From: JBFMFR01 sp040752025
GTDB taxonomy: Bacteria; Chloroflexota; Anaerolineae; Anaerolineales; UBA4823
Assembly: GCA_040752025.1 (NCBI GenBank)
Contig: JBFMFR010000028.1
Location: forward strand, 1 to 64,000
Length of the DNA: 64,000 bases
Direction of reading: 5' to 3'
Positions 19,101 through 27,929 of the stretch are shown piece after piece. The translations under genes were made by a program, and so were the position numbers. A model generated the notes under the pieces. The model did no database searches. It was not told the origin of the DNA and worked only from the letters and a program-made list of their open reading frames with translations. How positions within the stretch are numbered: the stretch's first letter is position 1; each line of letters begins with the position of its first letter.

Positions 19101-21213
19101 TGGTGAAATAGTTCAGCTCTTCAGCACCAGCCGCGTACGCGCCGCCTGCCAGCACCTCTGCGCCGGAGCCGCCCAGCGCACCAGGGCCGGCGTTGGAGAA
19201 CCAGATGATGTCGTTGAAGTTGATCTGCTGGGTGGAAGTGATCGAGTCCCAGCCGGTCGAGCCGAACTCGGTCGAAGCGCCGATGCCGATGCCCAGGGAG
19301 GGCGAGGGCGGGGCAGCCGTGCCGTAGCCCGCGCCGCCGTTGCCGGTGGAGAACAGGAACTGCAACGAGGGTGCGCGGCGGCGGATGATGTCGTCGATCA
19401 CGAAGGATTCCATGTCCCAGCCGTCGTTGAACGTGCCGCTGAAACCGTAGGAGTTGCTGGTGATCTGGATCGGGTCACCATCCGTTCCGGCAACGTAGGG
19501 GGCCAGTGCAGCGCCAGTGCCGTTGCGCCCGTCCCAGCCATAGGCTGCCAGGTAGTAGGCGTCGCGGTAGGTGATGTTGCCCGAGTAGCCGTAGGCGGTG
19601 TTCATCGCCACCAGGCCAGCCTCAGGCGCTGCGCCGTAGACCGCCCCGGCCGGGGTGCCCGGATAGGGCGCCAGGTCAGAGAATTCCGGCAGCATGCCGT
19701 CGATCTCGCCGGAGCCGACCACGTTGGAGGCGCACTGCGTGCCGTGGCTGTAACCGCTGATCCACGGCCCGTGGATGGCCACCAGGCTGCCGGCTGCCGG
19801 GGGAGTCAGGCCAAGCGCAGCAGTCCGGAACATGTAATCCATGCCGGGCGGGAAGTGCGTGCCGTCGGCGATGAAGTACAGCGCCCCACCGGACAGGTCG
19901 GCCTTGCCGTCGCCGTTCATGTCGCGGTAGGCGATCATGTTGTTGTAGGTGGCGGGGTTGCCCACCACGGCTTTGGTCAGGGGCTTCTCGTCTCTGAAGT
20001 CGTAGTCATTGTCCAGGTCGACGTAGACTGTGTCGTACACGCCGGCCGTGTTGGGGTCGGTCACCAGGATGGCGACGCGCTCGCCCCACACGTAGTCGCG
20101 CAGGCTGGTGTCGTGATGCGTACCCACGTGTACAGCGCCGCTCTTGCTCATCGTGCTGGCGATCGTGTATTGGTGCTTGGTGCCCAGAACGCCGTAGTCG
20201 ATCAGCGGGGTGTATTCGAAGCAGCGCTTGCCCGGGCCGCAGGGGCCTGGATGGGCCGTGGTGCTGGTATCCATGTAGGTGACCCCCTCGAAGCCGTTTC
20301 TAATGTTATCGTAGCTGCCCCCATAACGTACCTCGTAGTAATAGGCGCGCATAGTGAAGGGGTCCATGATGTAGGGCCAGCCGTTCATCCAGTCGGTGCC
20401 GTCAGTGGCATTGCCATAGGCGTAGATCTCCTGCTTGCCCATCAGGTCGGGGTGGGCGAAATCGACGCCGTCGTCGATCACCGCCACCTTGACGCCCTGG
20501 CCTTCGTAACCGCGGTCCCAGGCTGTCTGCGCCTTGATGGCCCCGGTGGGATCCATATCGAACCAGTCCTTGTTGGCCTTGTCCTGGGCCACAGCCCGAT
20601 CGCCGGTGGCTACGGCCTGATCCCAGGGCAGGCTGCCGTCGCGCAGCTTGTCGGCGTTGGCGCGCAGCTCGGCCCAGTCCGAGGGGCCTTTTCGGACGGA
20701 GTTATCCTCGATGGGATAATCCTCGTATTCCGCTTGCACGGGCACAGCCGCGTAGATGTTCTGCACTTCGCCGAGCTGGGTTAGCTTGAGCAGGTTGTGC
20801 AGCGTGATCTTACCGGTCAGCACCTGCACGGCGGTATCCTTGCTGTCGAAGTCAACGTAGCCGTCCAGGATGCCCTTTTCGAAATAACCCTTCATTTTGT
20901 CGAGAACGCGCGGGAAGGGTATGAATGCGATCATATTGACCAGGACGGTATCCTGCGGCTGCGCAGCTTTGTCAGCCTGCATGACTGGCAGGCTGCGGGG
21001 GCTTTTCACCCACGCTTGCAGCGTTGGGTCGAGCTTGGCCAAGGTTTCTTCCATGCTGTGCGCCGGACGGGCGCCTTTGGGCAATTGCTCATCCGGGCTC
21101 ACGCCAGCCTGCGCCAGCACGTTGGTAGGCTGGACTGCCAGGGGTGTTAAGGCGATGAGCAAAACCATCAACACAGAGAAATTGCGCCATAACCAATTTA
21201 AACGTTTAGACAT
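16198..21213 (-). CDS. Giant secreted subtilase (S8) with C-terminal sensor-like domains
   Basis: The 1671-residue protein starts with a signal peptide (about 1-35). The S8 catalytic triad is Asp in VAVIDDGVD (about residue 247), His in GYSHGTQCA (about 490) and Ser in GGTSRSSPTA (about 724); an oxyanion Asn is in FSTGNGG. More than 200 residues between Asp and His are an insert. The C-terminal half has strand-rich repeats, a MAM/immune-inhibitor-like stretch (VQVSTDGGTNWD, QIDDVEV) and a PPC-like domain (DIDLFLYYYD). It ends in GLYIPLLYVPVP, a hydrophobic Ile-Pro tail. It probably degrades proteins outside the cell. The start is well supported. Confidence 0.93.
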   Translation of the reverse strand: MSKRLNWLWRNFSVLMVLLIALTPLAVQPTNVLAQAGVSPDEQLPKGARPAHSMEETLAKLDPTLQAWVKSPRSLPVMQADKAAQPQDTVLVNMIAFIPFPRVLDKMKGYFEKGILDGYVDFDSKDTAVQVLTGKITLHNLLKLTQLGEVQNIYAAVPVQAEYEDYPIEDNSVRKGPSDWAELRANADKLRDGSLPWDQAVATGDRAVAQDKANKDWFDMDPTGAIKAQTAWDRGYEGQGVKVAVIDDGVDFAHPDLMGKQEIYAYGNATDGTDWMNGWPYIMDPFTMRAYYYEVRYGGSYDNIRNGFEGVTYMDTSTTAHPGPCGPGKRCFEYTPLIDYGVLGTKHQYTIASTMSKSGAVHVGTHHDTSLRDYVWGERVAILVTDPNTAGVYDTVYVDLDNDYDFRDEKPLTKAVVGNPATYNNMIAYRDMNGDGKADLSGGALYFIADGTHFPPGMDYMFRTAALGLTPPAAGSLVAIHGPWISGYSHGTQCASNVVGSGEIDGMLPEFSDLAPYPGTPAGAVYGAAPEAGLVAMNTAYGYSGNITYRDAYYLAAYGWDGRNGTGAALAPYVAGTDGDPIQITSNSYGFSGTFNDGWDMESFVIDDIIRRRAPSLQFLFSTGNGGAGYGTAAPPSPSLGIGIGASTEFGSTGWDSITSTQQINFNDIIWFSNAGPGALGGSGAEVLAGGAYAAGAEELNYFTMEAWGVLDGNRSWASWGGTSRSSPTAMGVLALIYQAYKAKHGVFPTAAQAKAIFMGSATDVNNDVFRQGGGAANADVGTSAAAGLGNLYTDDDSNEWSPGDFRGSDYPEFAHVVYPSTNWNKIFTLINDTPAAINTSIATTYLELMDAQEFTFDVTPAMMAGETADNFYKAFHYFIPLSGFGVDDKVTIPAGTDLMVVRQILPFDEFDANGDYGWDNRYYLTLYDWDDVNLDGNVWEDKDLNGVVNFVDDPSTFGLQADGAVELDWDNPITELDRWEFARYAYNRTYANSYEQSIQDPLNRMHDGIFIGLRHLYNSNVAGITHHLSYRVEFYQKADVPWMTTDVTNLNVPAGGTATFQGTINVPADMPPGTYAAAIEVSDPGGGLYSANTLVIPVTMNVAKQFSGADTLGGEVSAAYDANTTYNNGMVRGFFDWGWREESGDWRNFYMDIDNDPVATVLLEEDFDSGIPGTWTVGMDSGTGTWEAGVVCDTLKPGSYGNLTGGTGEYATANSDCHAADVFDTYLQSPSFSLAGANLPQLTFRSAFYVWDTDLAEVQVSTDGGTNWDTPPLLSWTTSHGGPSSVTLGLGDYVGQADVRLRFRYSTQGNTWQFFWQIDDVEVTDNVYPYDPTAHVLLRDVWDGPAPHNDIDTIVFGPATHPVSYYTFGGWATNGYSSGTYGPYALNSKVASSNDNRAGRSIWRFDTTSGANEEWLAWTMGNGGLHEILQHNVLFEGDQFGVVFTKTVGLLTEDVHSFEIDTVDDEGVLGDVNLESTLPLNGIVASGFLTTDEFETWTNEPIAFTGPETEEWYYEFTLQDGYSIDLLASSSTIPDIDLFLYYYDVNQGAYTLWAYSAGATADEHVLVNNPPDGDWMVTVDNFSGPAGTFNLTKTAKIKTGGISATVTPSGPLAANTPVNVHFTYDAPLALGENVGLLYIGLPEAPQLKVIPFTINRLLGLYIPLLYVPVP

Positions 21214-21448
21214 GTTTCTCTCCTCGTAGTATTGAGTTGATTGATAAGTAACTTCAGAACTAACTCACAATTATTATGGAACAGACATCAATCCAAAATT
21301 GCCCGGTGCCTCCTTTTGTAGTGAATTTTGTATCGGCGTTTGTTGCACTCATCCCCCTCCTTTTCACCCGATTCTCATTCGAAACTAATGCTGTGTTAAA
21401 ATACCATGAACCAGGGCTAAATGTCAAGTGCCAGTACCGAAGTAAGGA

Positions 21449-23806
21449 TTATTCGTACGCCAGCGCCTGGCGCACGCTGACCTGCGCCGCCCGCAGCGCA
21501 GGCCACAGGCTGGCCAGGGCCGAGATGAGGATCACGCTCGCCAGCCACAGCAGCGCGCCCTCCTTAGAGAAGCTGTAATCCAGCGGCAGGTCGATCAGCT
21601 CCTGGCCGATCACCTGGCTGAACAGCCGCCCGGCCGGCAGGCTCAGCGGGGTTGCCAACAGCCAGCTCAAAATCCCCACCAGCACACCTTCGGCCACGAA
21701 GATGCCCGTGATCGCCAGGCTGCTGGCGCCGATGGCACGCATCACCCCGATCTCGCGCCGGCGTTCCACCACGTTGATCGCCATGCTGCTCATCAGCCCG
21801 ATGGCGCCCACCAGGGCGGCGATCAGCGCCATGACCAGCAGCAGGTAGTGGGTGTCGCGGTACTCTTTCCATTCCTGGGCCTCCCATTGGAGCGTCGTCC
21901 AGGTCCAATTGGTCTCGATGTAGCGGGCTTTGAAAGCTTGCTCCAGGCGCTGTGCCATCATCTCCTGGGTTGCCAGTTCGTGCTGTGCGGTGATCACGTG
22001 CAGGCGCACGCCGCGGTTGGCCAGGCCGGTAGCCTTCGCCAGTGCCTCCACCGGCACGAAGCTGTCGTAGGGATCGGGCAGCAGCACCAGCCCCGCCACC
22101 CGCCAGGTGGTCGGGCGCTCGAGCAGGTCGAAGTGCACTTCGTCGCCCACCCGGATGCCAGCTTCCTGCGCCAGGCGGTAGTTGAGCAGGATGGCGTGGT
22201 CATCGCTGGGCTGCAGCATGCGCCCGCCCACCAGGCGCGGTTTGAAGATTTGCGAATCGGCCGGCACGCCGCGCAGCCCGATGTAGCGGTCCTCGCCGTT
22301 GGCCAGCTTCAACCGGGAACTCCACGCTCCCCATACCTCGGCGCGTTCCACCCCCGGCACGCTGGCGGCAACCTCCACCAGGTGCTGCACGGGCGCCGGC
22401 CGGGTAAAGCCGATGCGTACGTCGTCGCCATAATAACTGGTAATTGAGCTTATTGTGCCCTTGAATGAAGCAGTAGCGCTCATGATCATCATGAACATCA
22501 CTCCACCCAGCGCCAGGCAGGCCAGAGTCAGCGCCAGGCGGCTTTTGCGCCGGAAAGTGTTGCGCAGGCTGAGCGCCAGCGGGCGCGGCAGCCCGCGCAG
22601 TTGCCCGACCAGGCGATCGAAGAAGCTCTTGCCGAAGCCGGCTCCCAGCCCGTAGGTGTTGATCGCTTGCTGCGGGCTGAGGCGCGCCGCCTGCAGCACC
22701 GGCAGCAGCCCGGCCAGGGGCGGGGTGAGCAGCCCGGCGGCCAGTTGCACGCCCAGCGCCAGCGGCGAGAACTGGAAGGGCACCTCCAGTACGTTGACGT
22801 GGCTGAGCACCCAGACGTTCAGGCGATAGGCGCCGTAAGCCCCGGCCGGCGCCGCCGCCAGCAGGGCCAGCCCCGCGTAGACCCAGGCCAGGAGCAGGTA
22901 AGTGCGCAGCACGCGCCACGAGCTGGCCCCCAGCGTCTTCATCACGCCGATCTGCCAGACCTGCTGGGCGATCAGCGCGTTGAGCGTATTGACCATGATC
23001 GCCAGGCTCATCCCCAGCGCCAGCGCCCCCAGCACCGTCATGATCACCAGCATGGTGTCGACCGAGTCCTGGAACCAGTGATCTTCGACGTTCCACACCT
23101 GAAAGCCCCAGATAGCGTAACCGGCTTTTTCCAGGCGGGCTTGCAGCTCCTGCCCGGCCTGGTTGGCGTCTACCCGGCTGTAATCTGCCAGGCGTATTTC
23201 CAGGCGCTCGTAATCGTAGCCCGTCAGCCAGGCGGCTGTCTCCGGGGCCAGATAGAAGGCCGCGTTTGCGCCGGTGAAATCAGGCGCGGGGCGCTCGGGG
23301 TCGTACACCAGCCCGCTCACCCGCAGGCTGAGCTCTCGCCCTTGTGCTTCTACCTGCACCACCATACCTGGCTGGATGTGGTAGTAGCGCGCCGTCTGGC
23401 GTTCCACCGCCAGGCTGTGCTCGTCTGGCCACTCGCCCTGCACCAGGCGCACACGCCCCATCAGTTGGTTTTCGTAATCCTGGTAGGCATCGAACAGCCC
23501 ATCCTGCCACGCTTTGCCGCCATCCGGCCGCCAGCGGGCGTAGCTCTCGGATTTCTTCTGCACGGCAGCCACCCCCGGCTGGCGGCGGGCGATCTGCCAG
23601 GCATCGTCGTCGAAGTAGCCCCAGATCGTCAGGTGGATGGGCACCCATTCCTGCTGCACCTGGTCGAGCAGCTCGCAGATCTGGGCGTATGCCCCATAGA
23701 TCATCCCCAGGGCGAACAGCCCGGCTGCGATCGCCAGGACTGCCAGGGCGGTGCGGGCCTTGTTGTGCGCCAGGTCGCGCCAGATCTTGCGCCAGGTCAG
23801 GCTCAC
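21449..23806 (-). CDS. FtsX/MacB-type ABC permease
   Basis: The 785-residue protein has an N-terminal transmembrane helix, an extracytoplasmic domain, and two sets of FtsX-like helices (around residues 260-400 and 665-775). Signature patterns include ERRREIGVMRAIGAS near the C-terminus and QVWQIGVMKTLGASSW in the first half. These are mechanotransmission-type permeases that drive exporters or lipoprotein release rather than bulk import. It overlaps the upstream ATPase gene by four bases, so the two form one transporter. The substrate is unknown. Confidence 0.9.
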   Translation of the reverse strand: MSLTWRKIWRDLAHNKARTALAVLAIAAGLFALGMIYGAYAQICELLDQVQQEWVPIHLTIWGYFDDDAWQIARRQPGVAAVQKKSESYARWRPDGGKAWQDGLFDAYQDYENQLMGRVRLVQGEWPDEHSLAVERQTARYYHIQPGMVVQVEAQGRELSLRVSGLVYDPERPAPDFTGANAAFYLAPETAAWLTGYDYERLEIRLADYSRVDANQAGQELQARLEKAGYAIWGFQVWNVEDHWFQDSVDTMLVIMTVLGALALGMSLAIMVNTLNALIAQQVWQIGVMKTLGASSWRVLRTYLLLAWVYAGLALLAAAPAGAYGAYRLNVWVLSHVNVLEVPFQFSPLALGVQLAAGLLTPPLAGLLPVLQAARLSPQQAINTYGLGAGFGKSFFDRLVGQLRGLPRPLALSLRNTFRRKSRLALTLACLALGGVMFMMIMSATASFKGTISSITSYYGDDVRIGFTRPAPVQHLVEVAASVPGVERAEVWGAWSSRLKLANGEDRYIGLRGVPADSQIFKPRLVGGRMLQPSDDHAILLNYRLAQEAGIRVGDEVHFDLLERPTTWRVAGLVLLPDPYDSFVPVEALAKATGLANRGVRLHVITAQHELATQEMMAQRLEQAFKARYIETNWTWTTLQWEAQEWKEYRDTHYLLLVMALIAALVGAIGLMSSMAINVVERRREIGVMRAIGASSLAITGIFVAEGVLVGILSWLLATPLSLPAGRLFSQVIGQELIDLPLDYSFSKEGALLWLASVILISALASLWPALRAAQVSVRQALAYE

Positions 23807-24558
23807 GCCATTCCTCCTGGCAGGCCGGCGGGCTGTGGGACGGCTTGCAGCCGCTCGTCCAGCAGGCGCTGCTCCAGCAGCCGCCCGTCCAACATATGCA
23901 GCACACGCTCGGTGCGCTGGCTCAACTGGCGGTCGTGCGTCACCATCAGCAGCGTCTTACCCTGCGCCACGCAGGCCTGGAACAGGGCGAAGACCTGCTC
24001 GGAAGTGGCCGAGTCCAGGTTGCCGGTCGGCTCGTCGGCTGCCAGCAGGGGCGGGTCGTTGGCCAGGGCGCGCGCCACCGCAGCGCGCTGCTGCTCCCCG
24101 CCGCTCAGGGCGTTGGGCAGCTTGTGCGCCTGGGCTGGGATGCCCACCTGCTCCAGCAGGGCCAGGGCGCGCCGCTTGCGCTCCCAGCGCGGGTACATGC
24201 CGCAGAAATCCATCGGCAGCATCACGTTTTCCAGGATTGTCAGGCTGGGCAGCAGTTGGAAGAACTGGAAGATCACCCCTACCTTGCGCCCGCGCCAGTG
24301 CGCCAGGCGGTCCTGCCCCAGGGCGTGCAGCGCCTCGCCATCCACGTAGATCTCGCCCTGGCTGGGCCGGTCGACGCCCGTAATCATGTTCAGCAGGGTA
24401 GACTTGCCCGAGCCGGAGGGCCCCTGGATGCTGATGAACTCGCCGCGCTGCACTTGCAGGCTGACCTCCTTCAGCACCGTCACCTCCCCGGCCCCGTTGG
24501 TGTAGCGCTTGACCACCTTGCGCAGGTCGATCAAGACCCCATTTCCATCCCTTTCCAT
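23803..24558 (-). CDS. MacB/LolD-type ABC ATPase
   Basis: The 251-residue protein has Walker A GPSGSGKST, the LSGGEQQR signature, Walker B LLAADEPTGNLD and the H-loop LMVTHD, in the LolD/MacB subgroup. It powers the overlapping FtsX-like permease. The 5' end follows CATAGAGGATACG purines, and the operon is probably expressed from near 24600. Confidence 0.93.
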   Translation of the reverse strand: MERDGNGVLIDLRKVVKRYTNGAGEVTVLKEVSLQVQRGEFISIQGPSGSGKSTLLNMITGVDRPSQGEIYVDGEALHALGQDRLAHWRGRKVGVIFQFFQLLPSLTILENVMLPMDFCGMYPRWERKRRALALLEQVGIPAQAHKLPNALSGGEQQRAAVARALANDPPLLAADEPTGNLDSATSEQVFALFQACVAQGKTLLMVTHDRQLSQRTERVLHMLDGRLLEQRLLDERLQAVPQPAGLPGGMA

Positions 24559-24654
24559 CCGGTCACCATCCTTAATGCAGGCCTGTCTTACCTACATAGA
24601 GGATACGCTCGAAGGCCGGGGAAGGTTTAAGTGAACAGGTGGGTTCCACCTTCA

Positions 24655-24724
24655 GAGCGTGATGCGCCTGGCTTGGCGAATGGGAACAGATGCAGCTCAC
24701 GAAAAGCACGTGCATCGCATCCCG
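24655..24724. repeat. Intergenic inverted-repeat element, copy 2
   Basis: GATGCGCCTGGCTTGGCG (24661-24678) matches the core at 15131-15148, and GAACAGATGCAGCT then AAAGCACGTGCATCG follow; the last is also found at 15078-15092. The element abuts the stop of the GGDEF gene at 24725. It may act at transcript 3' ends. Confidence 0.55.
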
Positions 24725-27667
24725 TCATTCACCGGGATGCACCGCCACCCGGTTACGCCCGGCTTGTTTGGTGAGGTGCAGTGCATCCCCGGCGCATTCC
24801 AGCAGGGTGTCCAGGTTGTCCGTCTGCGCGGAGTGTGGGCACACGCCTATGCAGGCCGTGATGCGGGTTTCGCCTCGCCCGGTGCACACCTGTGCCTCGG
24901 CGATGGCGCCGCGCAGGCGTTCGCCGATCTCCCGGGCGGCCGGCAGGTTGGTCTCCGGCAGCAGCACGACGAACTCGTCGCCGCCGTAGCGCCCGATCAG
25001 GTCGATCTCGCGCAGGTTGTCGCGCAGGCAGGCGGCGAACTGGCGCAGCACCTGGTCGCCGACCGCATAGCTGTAGGTGTCGTTGAACTGCTTGAAGTGA
25101 TCGATGTCCACGAACAACGCCGTCAGGGGGTGATTCAAGCGCACGGCGCGCTCCACCTCGCGCCGGCCGAGTTCGAAGAAGCCGCGGCGGTTGTACAGCC
25201 CGGTCAGCTCGTCGATGATCGCCAGGTGCTGCATTTCGGTGAAAATGCGGGCGTTTTCGATAGCGATAGCCGCATGGCTGGCGAAGGCTGCCAGGCGCTC
25301 GGCGTGTTCCAGGCCGTAGAAGTTCGGCTCGATCTTGTCCAGGGAGAGGAAGCCGATCACCTGGCCGCGCACCAGGATGGGCGCGCCGATCCACGAGCGG
25401 ATGTGGGCGGCTTCCGGGAAGCGCTTCCAATCCGGGTCGAGTTCGGTATCGGCCACGATCAGCGGGCAGCCGCTGGCGATGATCTTGCGGAAGTGGGCAG
25501 TTGTTTCCAGGTCGAATTCCAGGGCGGCTGTGCGGATGGCGATTTCTTCACCGAATTTTTCGTAGCCAGACAGGCGCGTGATGCGCGCCGTGCGGCGTTC
25601 CTTGTCCAGCAGCATCACGCAGGCCGTGTCGTAGGCCACCACCCGCCGGATCTCGAACAACAATCGGTCGAGCACCACTTGCGGATCCAGGCACTGGCTG
25701 AGCGTCATGCTCATCTCGCGCAGCGCTTCGGCCAGCTCGCGCTGCAAGCGCTCGGCCTGGAACAGGTTAGCGTTGTCGATGGCCACCGACACCTGGCTGC
25801 CGAAGCTGGTCAACAGGTCCAGGTCGGTTTCTGTCAGGGGGCGCTCGGGCGGCGCTTCGATGTTGAGCGTGCCCAACACCGTCTCCTCTTTGAGCAGCGG
25901 CACGCAGATCTCGCTTTCGACGTGGTAAGCGGCGCGCAGGAAGTCGGGGTCGCGGCTGACGTCCGCCACGAACTGCGCCTGGCGCGTGCGCACCGTGCGC
26001 CCCATGATGCCCCTGGTGATCGGGATTTCGTAGTAGGTCAGCTCGTGCGGGTAGCCCTGCTGCGCTTCCAGGTACAGCTTATCGCCAAACAGGCGGTAGA
26101 TGCTGACGTAGGCGTAGCCGAACGATTCGTGCAGCACCTTCACGACTGTATCGAAGATCTGGTCCAACTCCAGCGAAGAGACCACCGCTTGCGAGATGGA
26201 TTGCAGCGCTGCCAGTTGGGCCGAGCGCTGCCTTTCGATCTCCAGCAGCCGGTACTTGGACACCGCCATCGCCACCTGGGTGGCAGCCAGCTCGCCCAGC
26301 ACGATCTCTTCGGGGGTGAAGCGGTGTGTCTCGGAGAACGAGACGATCGCCGCGCCCAGTTTCTGCTCGTTGGCGATCAGGGGCAGGGCCATCATCGAGC
26401 GCGTCGGGAAACGGGCGGCGATGCTTGCGCTCATGTGCGGCGTGTTGAACACATCCTCGGCCACCAGCACGCGCCCAGCCTCCAGCACCGACTCGGTGAT
26501 CGTCTTTTCGCCCGGTTTGGGTCCCAGTTGGGTGTAAGTCTCCCGCACAGGCCCGTAGGCTGCCGCTGGCAGGGTGTGCTGGCGGGGCTCGTCCCACAGC
26601 GTCAGGTAGGCCCCATCTGCGCCGAACAGCTCGCCCAGGCGGTCGGCCAGGATCTGCAGCATGCCGTGCAGGTCAGGCGTGCCCAGGGCCGCCCGGGTGA
26701 TGGCGTTGAGCATCTCCATCTGGCGGGCGCGGCGCTGTTCGGCCTCCAGCAGGGCGTGTTCGCGGCTGACGTCGTGGAGCAAAGCCACGCGTCCCTGCAC
26801 CTCGCCACGCGCATCGTGCAGCGGCGAGACGCTCAACTGGTACAGCCCGATCGCCTGGCCTTTCCTGAACTCCAGCGGTTCTCGCGCCTGGAGCGCCTCT
26901 TCAGCCGGCAGGATCTCGAACACGTTCTGCCCGATGGCGTTTTCATCCAGTCCGAGCCAGCCGCGCGCCACCTGGTTCATGTCCACTAGGCGGTCCTGCC
27001 GGTCCAGCACCAGCACGCCATCCGCGATGCTGTCGAACAGGACCTGGTAGGCCACCGGCGCCAGGTCGAGCATCTGGAAGCGGTAGATGCCCCAGGCGAT
27101 CAGCGCGCCGGTCAGGGTGAAGGCCAGGGGGGTGGGATCGAAGCCCTGCCACAGGCCTGGGTTGGGCAGGTAAAGCAGGTTCGCCAGCCAGGGGACCAGC
27201 GCCGCCGCCGTCAGCGTTGCGACTTGCTTGCGGTACAGCTTTGGGGAGCGCCAGGCGCTTTGCAGCAGCCAGACCGTGCCGACCAGCAGCAGGCCATAGG
27301 CGTAAGCGGCGTTCAGCCACACCACCGGGCCATGGCTGTAGACCAGCCTGGCGCCGGGCTCGCTGGAAACGGGCGTGATCTCCGGCCAGACCAGGCGGTG
27401 CGCTTCGTTGGTGGCGACCAGCATGAGCACGGCAACCGGCAGGACCCACAGGGCCGCCAGCCGGAAGCGCCCCAGCCACTCGCTGCGCCCGGTGTAGCTG
27501 GCGGCGAACAGGAACCACAGCGGGGCCACGCTGACGATGCCCAGGTACGAGAGCTTGGACCAGGCGATCCGGGCCGGGGTGCTGGCGCTGGCGATCTCGC
27601 CAGCGCTGGCCGCGGCGTAGAAGGCCACCGCCGCCATCAGCAGGCTGAAGCACAAACCGCCCGGCAT
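24725..27667 (-). CDS. PAS/GAF-GGDEF diguanylate cyclase sensor
   Basis: The 980-residue protein has an N-terminal 7TM-type sensor block (to about residue 200), a PAS domain around 205-330, several GAF domains through the middle, and a C-terminal GGDEF. The active site GGDEF is intact (residues 895-899) and the I-site REID sits five residues before it, so it should make cyclic di-GMP and be feedback-inhibited. As called, translation starts at MPGG, which lacks the first membrane helix. The missing helix is encoded just upstream but separated by an amber codon (see the entry at 27680). The ligand is unknown. Confidence 0.9.
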   Translation of the reverse strand: MPGGLCFSLLMAAVAFYAAASAGEIASASTPARIAWSKLSYLGIVSVAPLWFLFAASYTGRSEWLGRFRLAALWVLPVAVLMLVATNEAHRLVWPEITPVSSEPGARLVYSHGPVVWLNAAYAYGLLLVGTVWLLQSAWRSPKLYRKQVATLTAAALVPWLANLLYLPNPGLWQGFDPTPLAFTLTGALIAWGIYRFQMLDLAPVAYQVLFDSIADGVLVLDRQDRLVDMNQVARGWLGLDENAIGQNVFEILPAEEALQAREPLEFRKGQAIGLYQLSVSPLHDARGEVQGRVALLHDVSREHALLEAEQRRARQMEMLNAITRAALGTPDLHGMLQILADRLGELFGADGAYLTLWDEPRQHTLPAAAYGPVRETYTQLGPKPGEKTITESVLEAGRVLVAEDVFNTPHMSASIAARFPTRSMMALPLIANEQKLGAAIVSFSETHRFTPEEIVLGELAATQVAMAVSKYRLLEIERQRSAQLAALQSISQAVVSSLELDQIFDTVVKVLHESFGYAYVSIYRLFGDKLYLEAQQGYPHELTYYEIPITRGIMGRTVRTRQAQFVADVSRDPDFLRAAYHVESEICVPLLKEETVLGTLNIEAPPERPLTETDLDLLTSFGSQVSVAIDNANLFQAERLQRELAEALREMSMTLSQCLDPQVVLDRLLFEIRRVVAYDTACVMLLDKERRTARITRLSGYEKFGEEIAIRTAALEFDLETTAHFRKIIASGCPLIVADTELDPDWKRFPEAAHIRSWIGAPILVRGQVIGFLSLDKIEPNFYGLEHAERLAAFASHAAIAIENARIFTEMQHLAIIDELTGLYNRRGFFELGRREVERAVRLNHPLTALFVDIDHFKQFNDTYSYAVGDQVLRQFAACLRDNLREIDLIGRYGGDEFVVLLPETNLPAAREIGERLRGAIAEAQVCTGRGETRITACIGVCPHSAQTDNLDTLLECAGDALHLTKQAGRNRVAVHPGE

Positions 27668-27679
27668 GGCGCGCCGCCG

Positions 27680-27754
27680 CTAGGCATACATAGCGATGAT
27701 TGTGGCGATCACCGCTGCGATTGCGACAGGGAAGGACAGCCAGGGGAATGACAG
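27680..27754 (-). pseudogene. First membrane helix of the GGDEF sensor, cut by an amber stop
   Basis: Upstream of the called start, in the same frame, the minus strand reads LSFPWLSFPVAIAAVIA and TIIAMYA, then TAG (27680-27682), then RRRAMPGG. This is exactly the first helix plus basic stop-transfer of the 7TM block. AGGAG lies nine bases before a CTG at 27752-27754, the only obvious initiation site. Homologues usually have Trp or another residue where the TAG stands. Confidence 0.55.
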
Positions 27755-27929
27755 TGCTTTTTTCTCCTAATCCACCTGATCGTGAAGCGTAAGCAGCGCA
27801 GTTGCCTGCCAGGGGCCTGGCGGGTGCGCTCTGAACCGGTCGCTCAGAGCAATTCTTTCTGGCTTCCATGCCTATTATATTCGATTTTCCTCCTCGCCAG
27901 AACGTGCGTTGCACCTGCGCCACGGCGGA

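Noticed and set aside
17557..20784. A 1075-codon open frame antisense to the subtilase
   Set aside because: The opposite strand has the full S8 triad and signal peptide; the antisense frame is a by-product of GC-biased third positions and lacks any domain.
24659..26989. A 776-codon frame antisense to the GGDEF sensor
   Set aside because: The GGDEF, I-site and GAF motifs are on the minus strand; the other frame is composition-driven.
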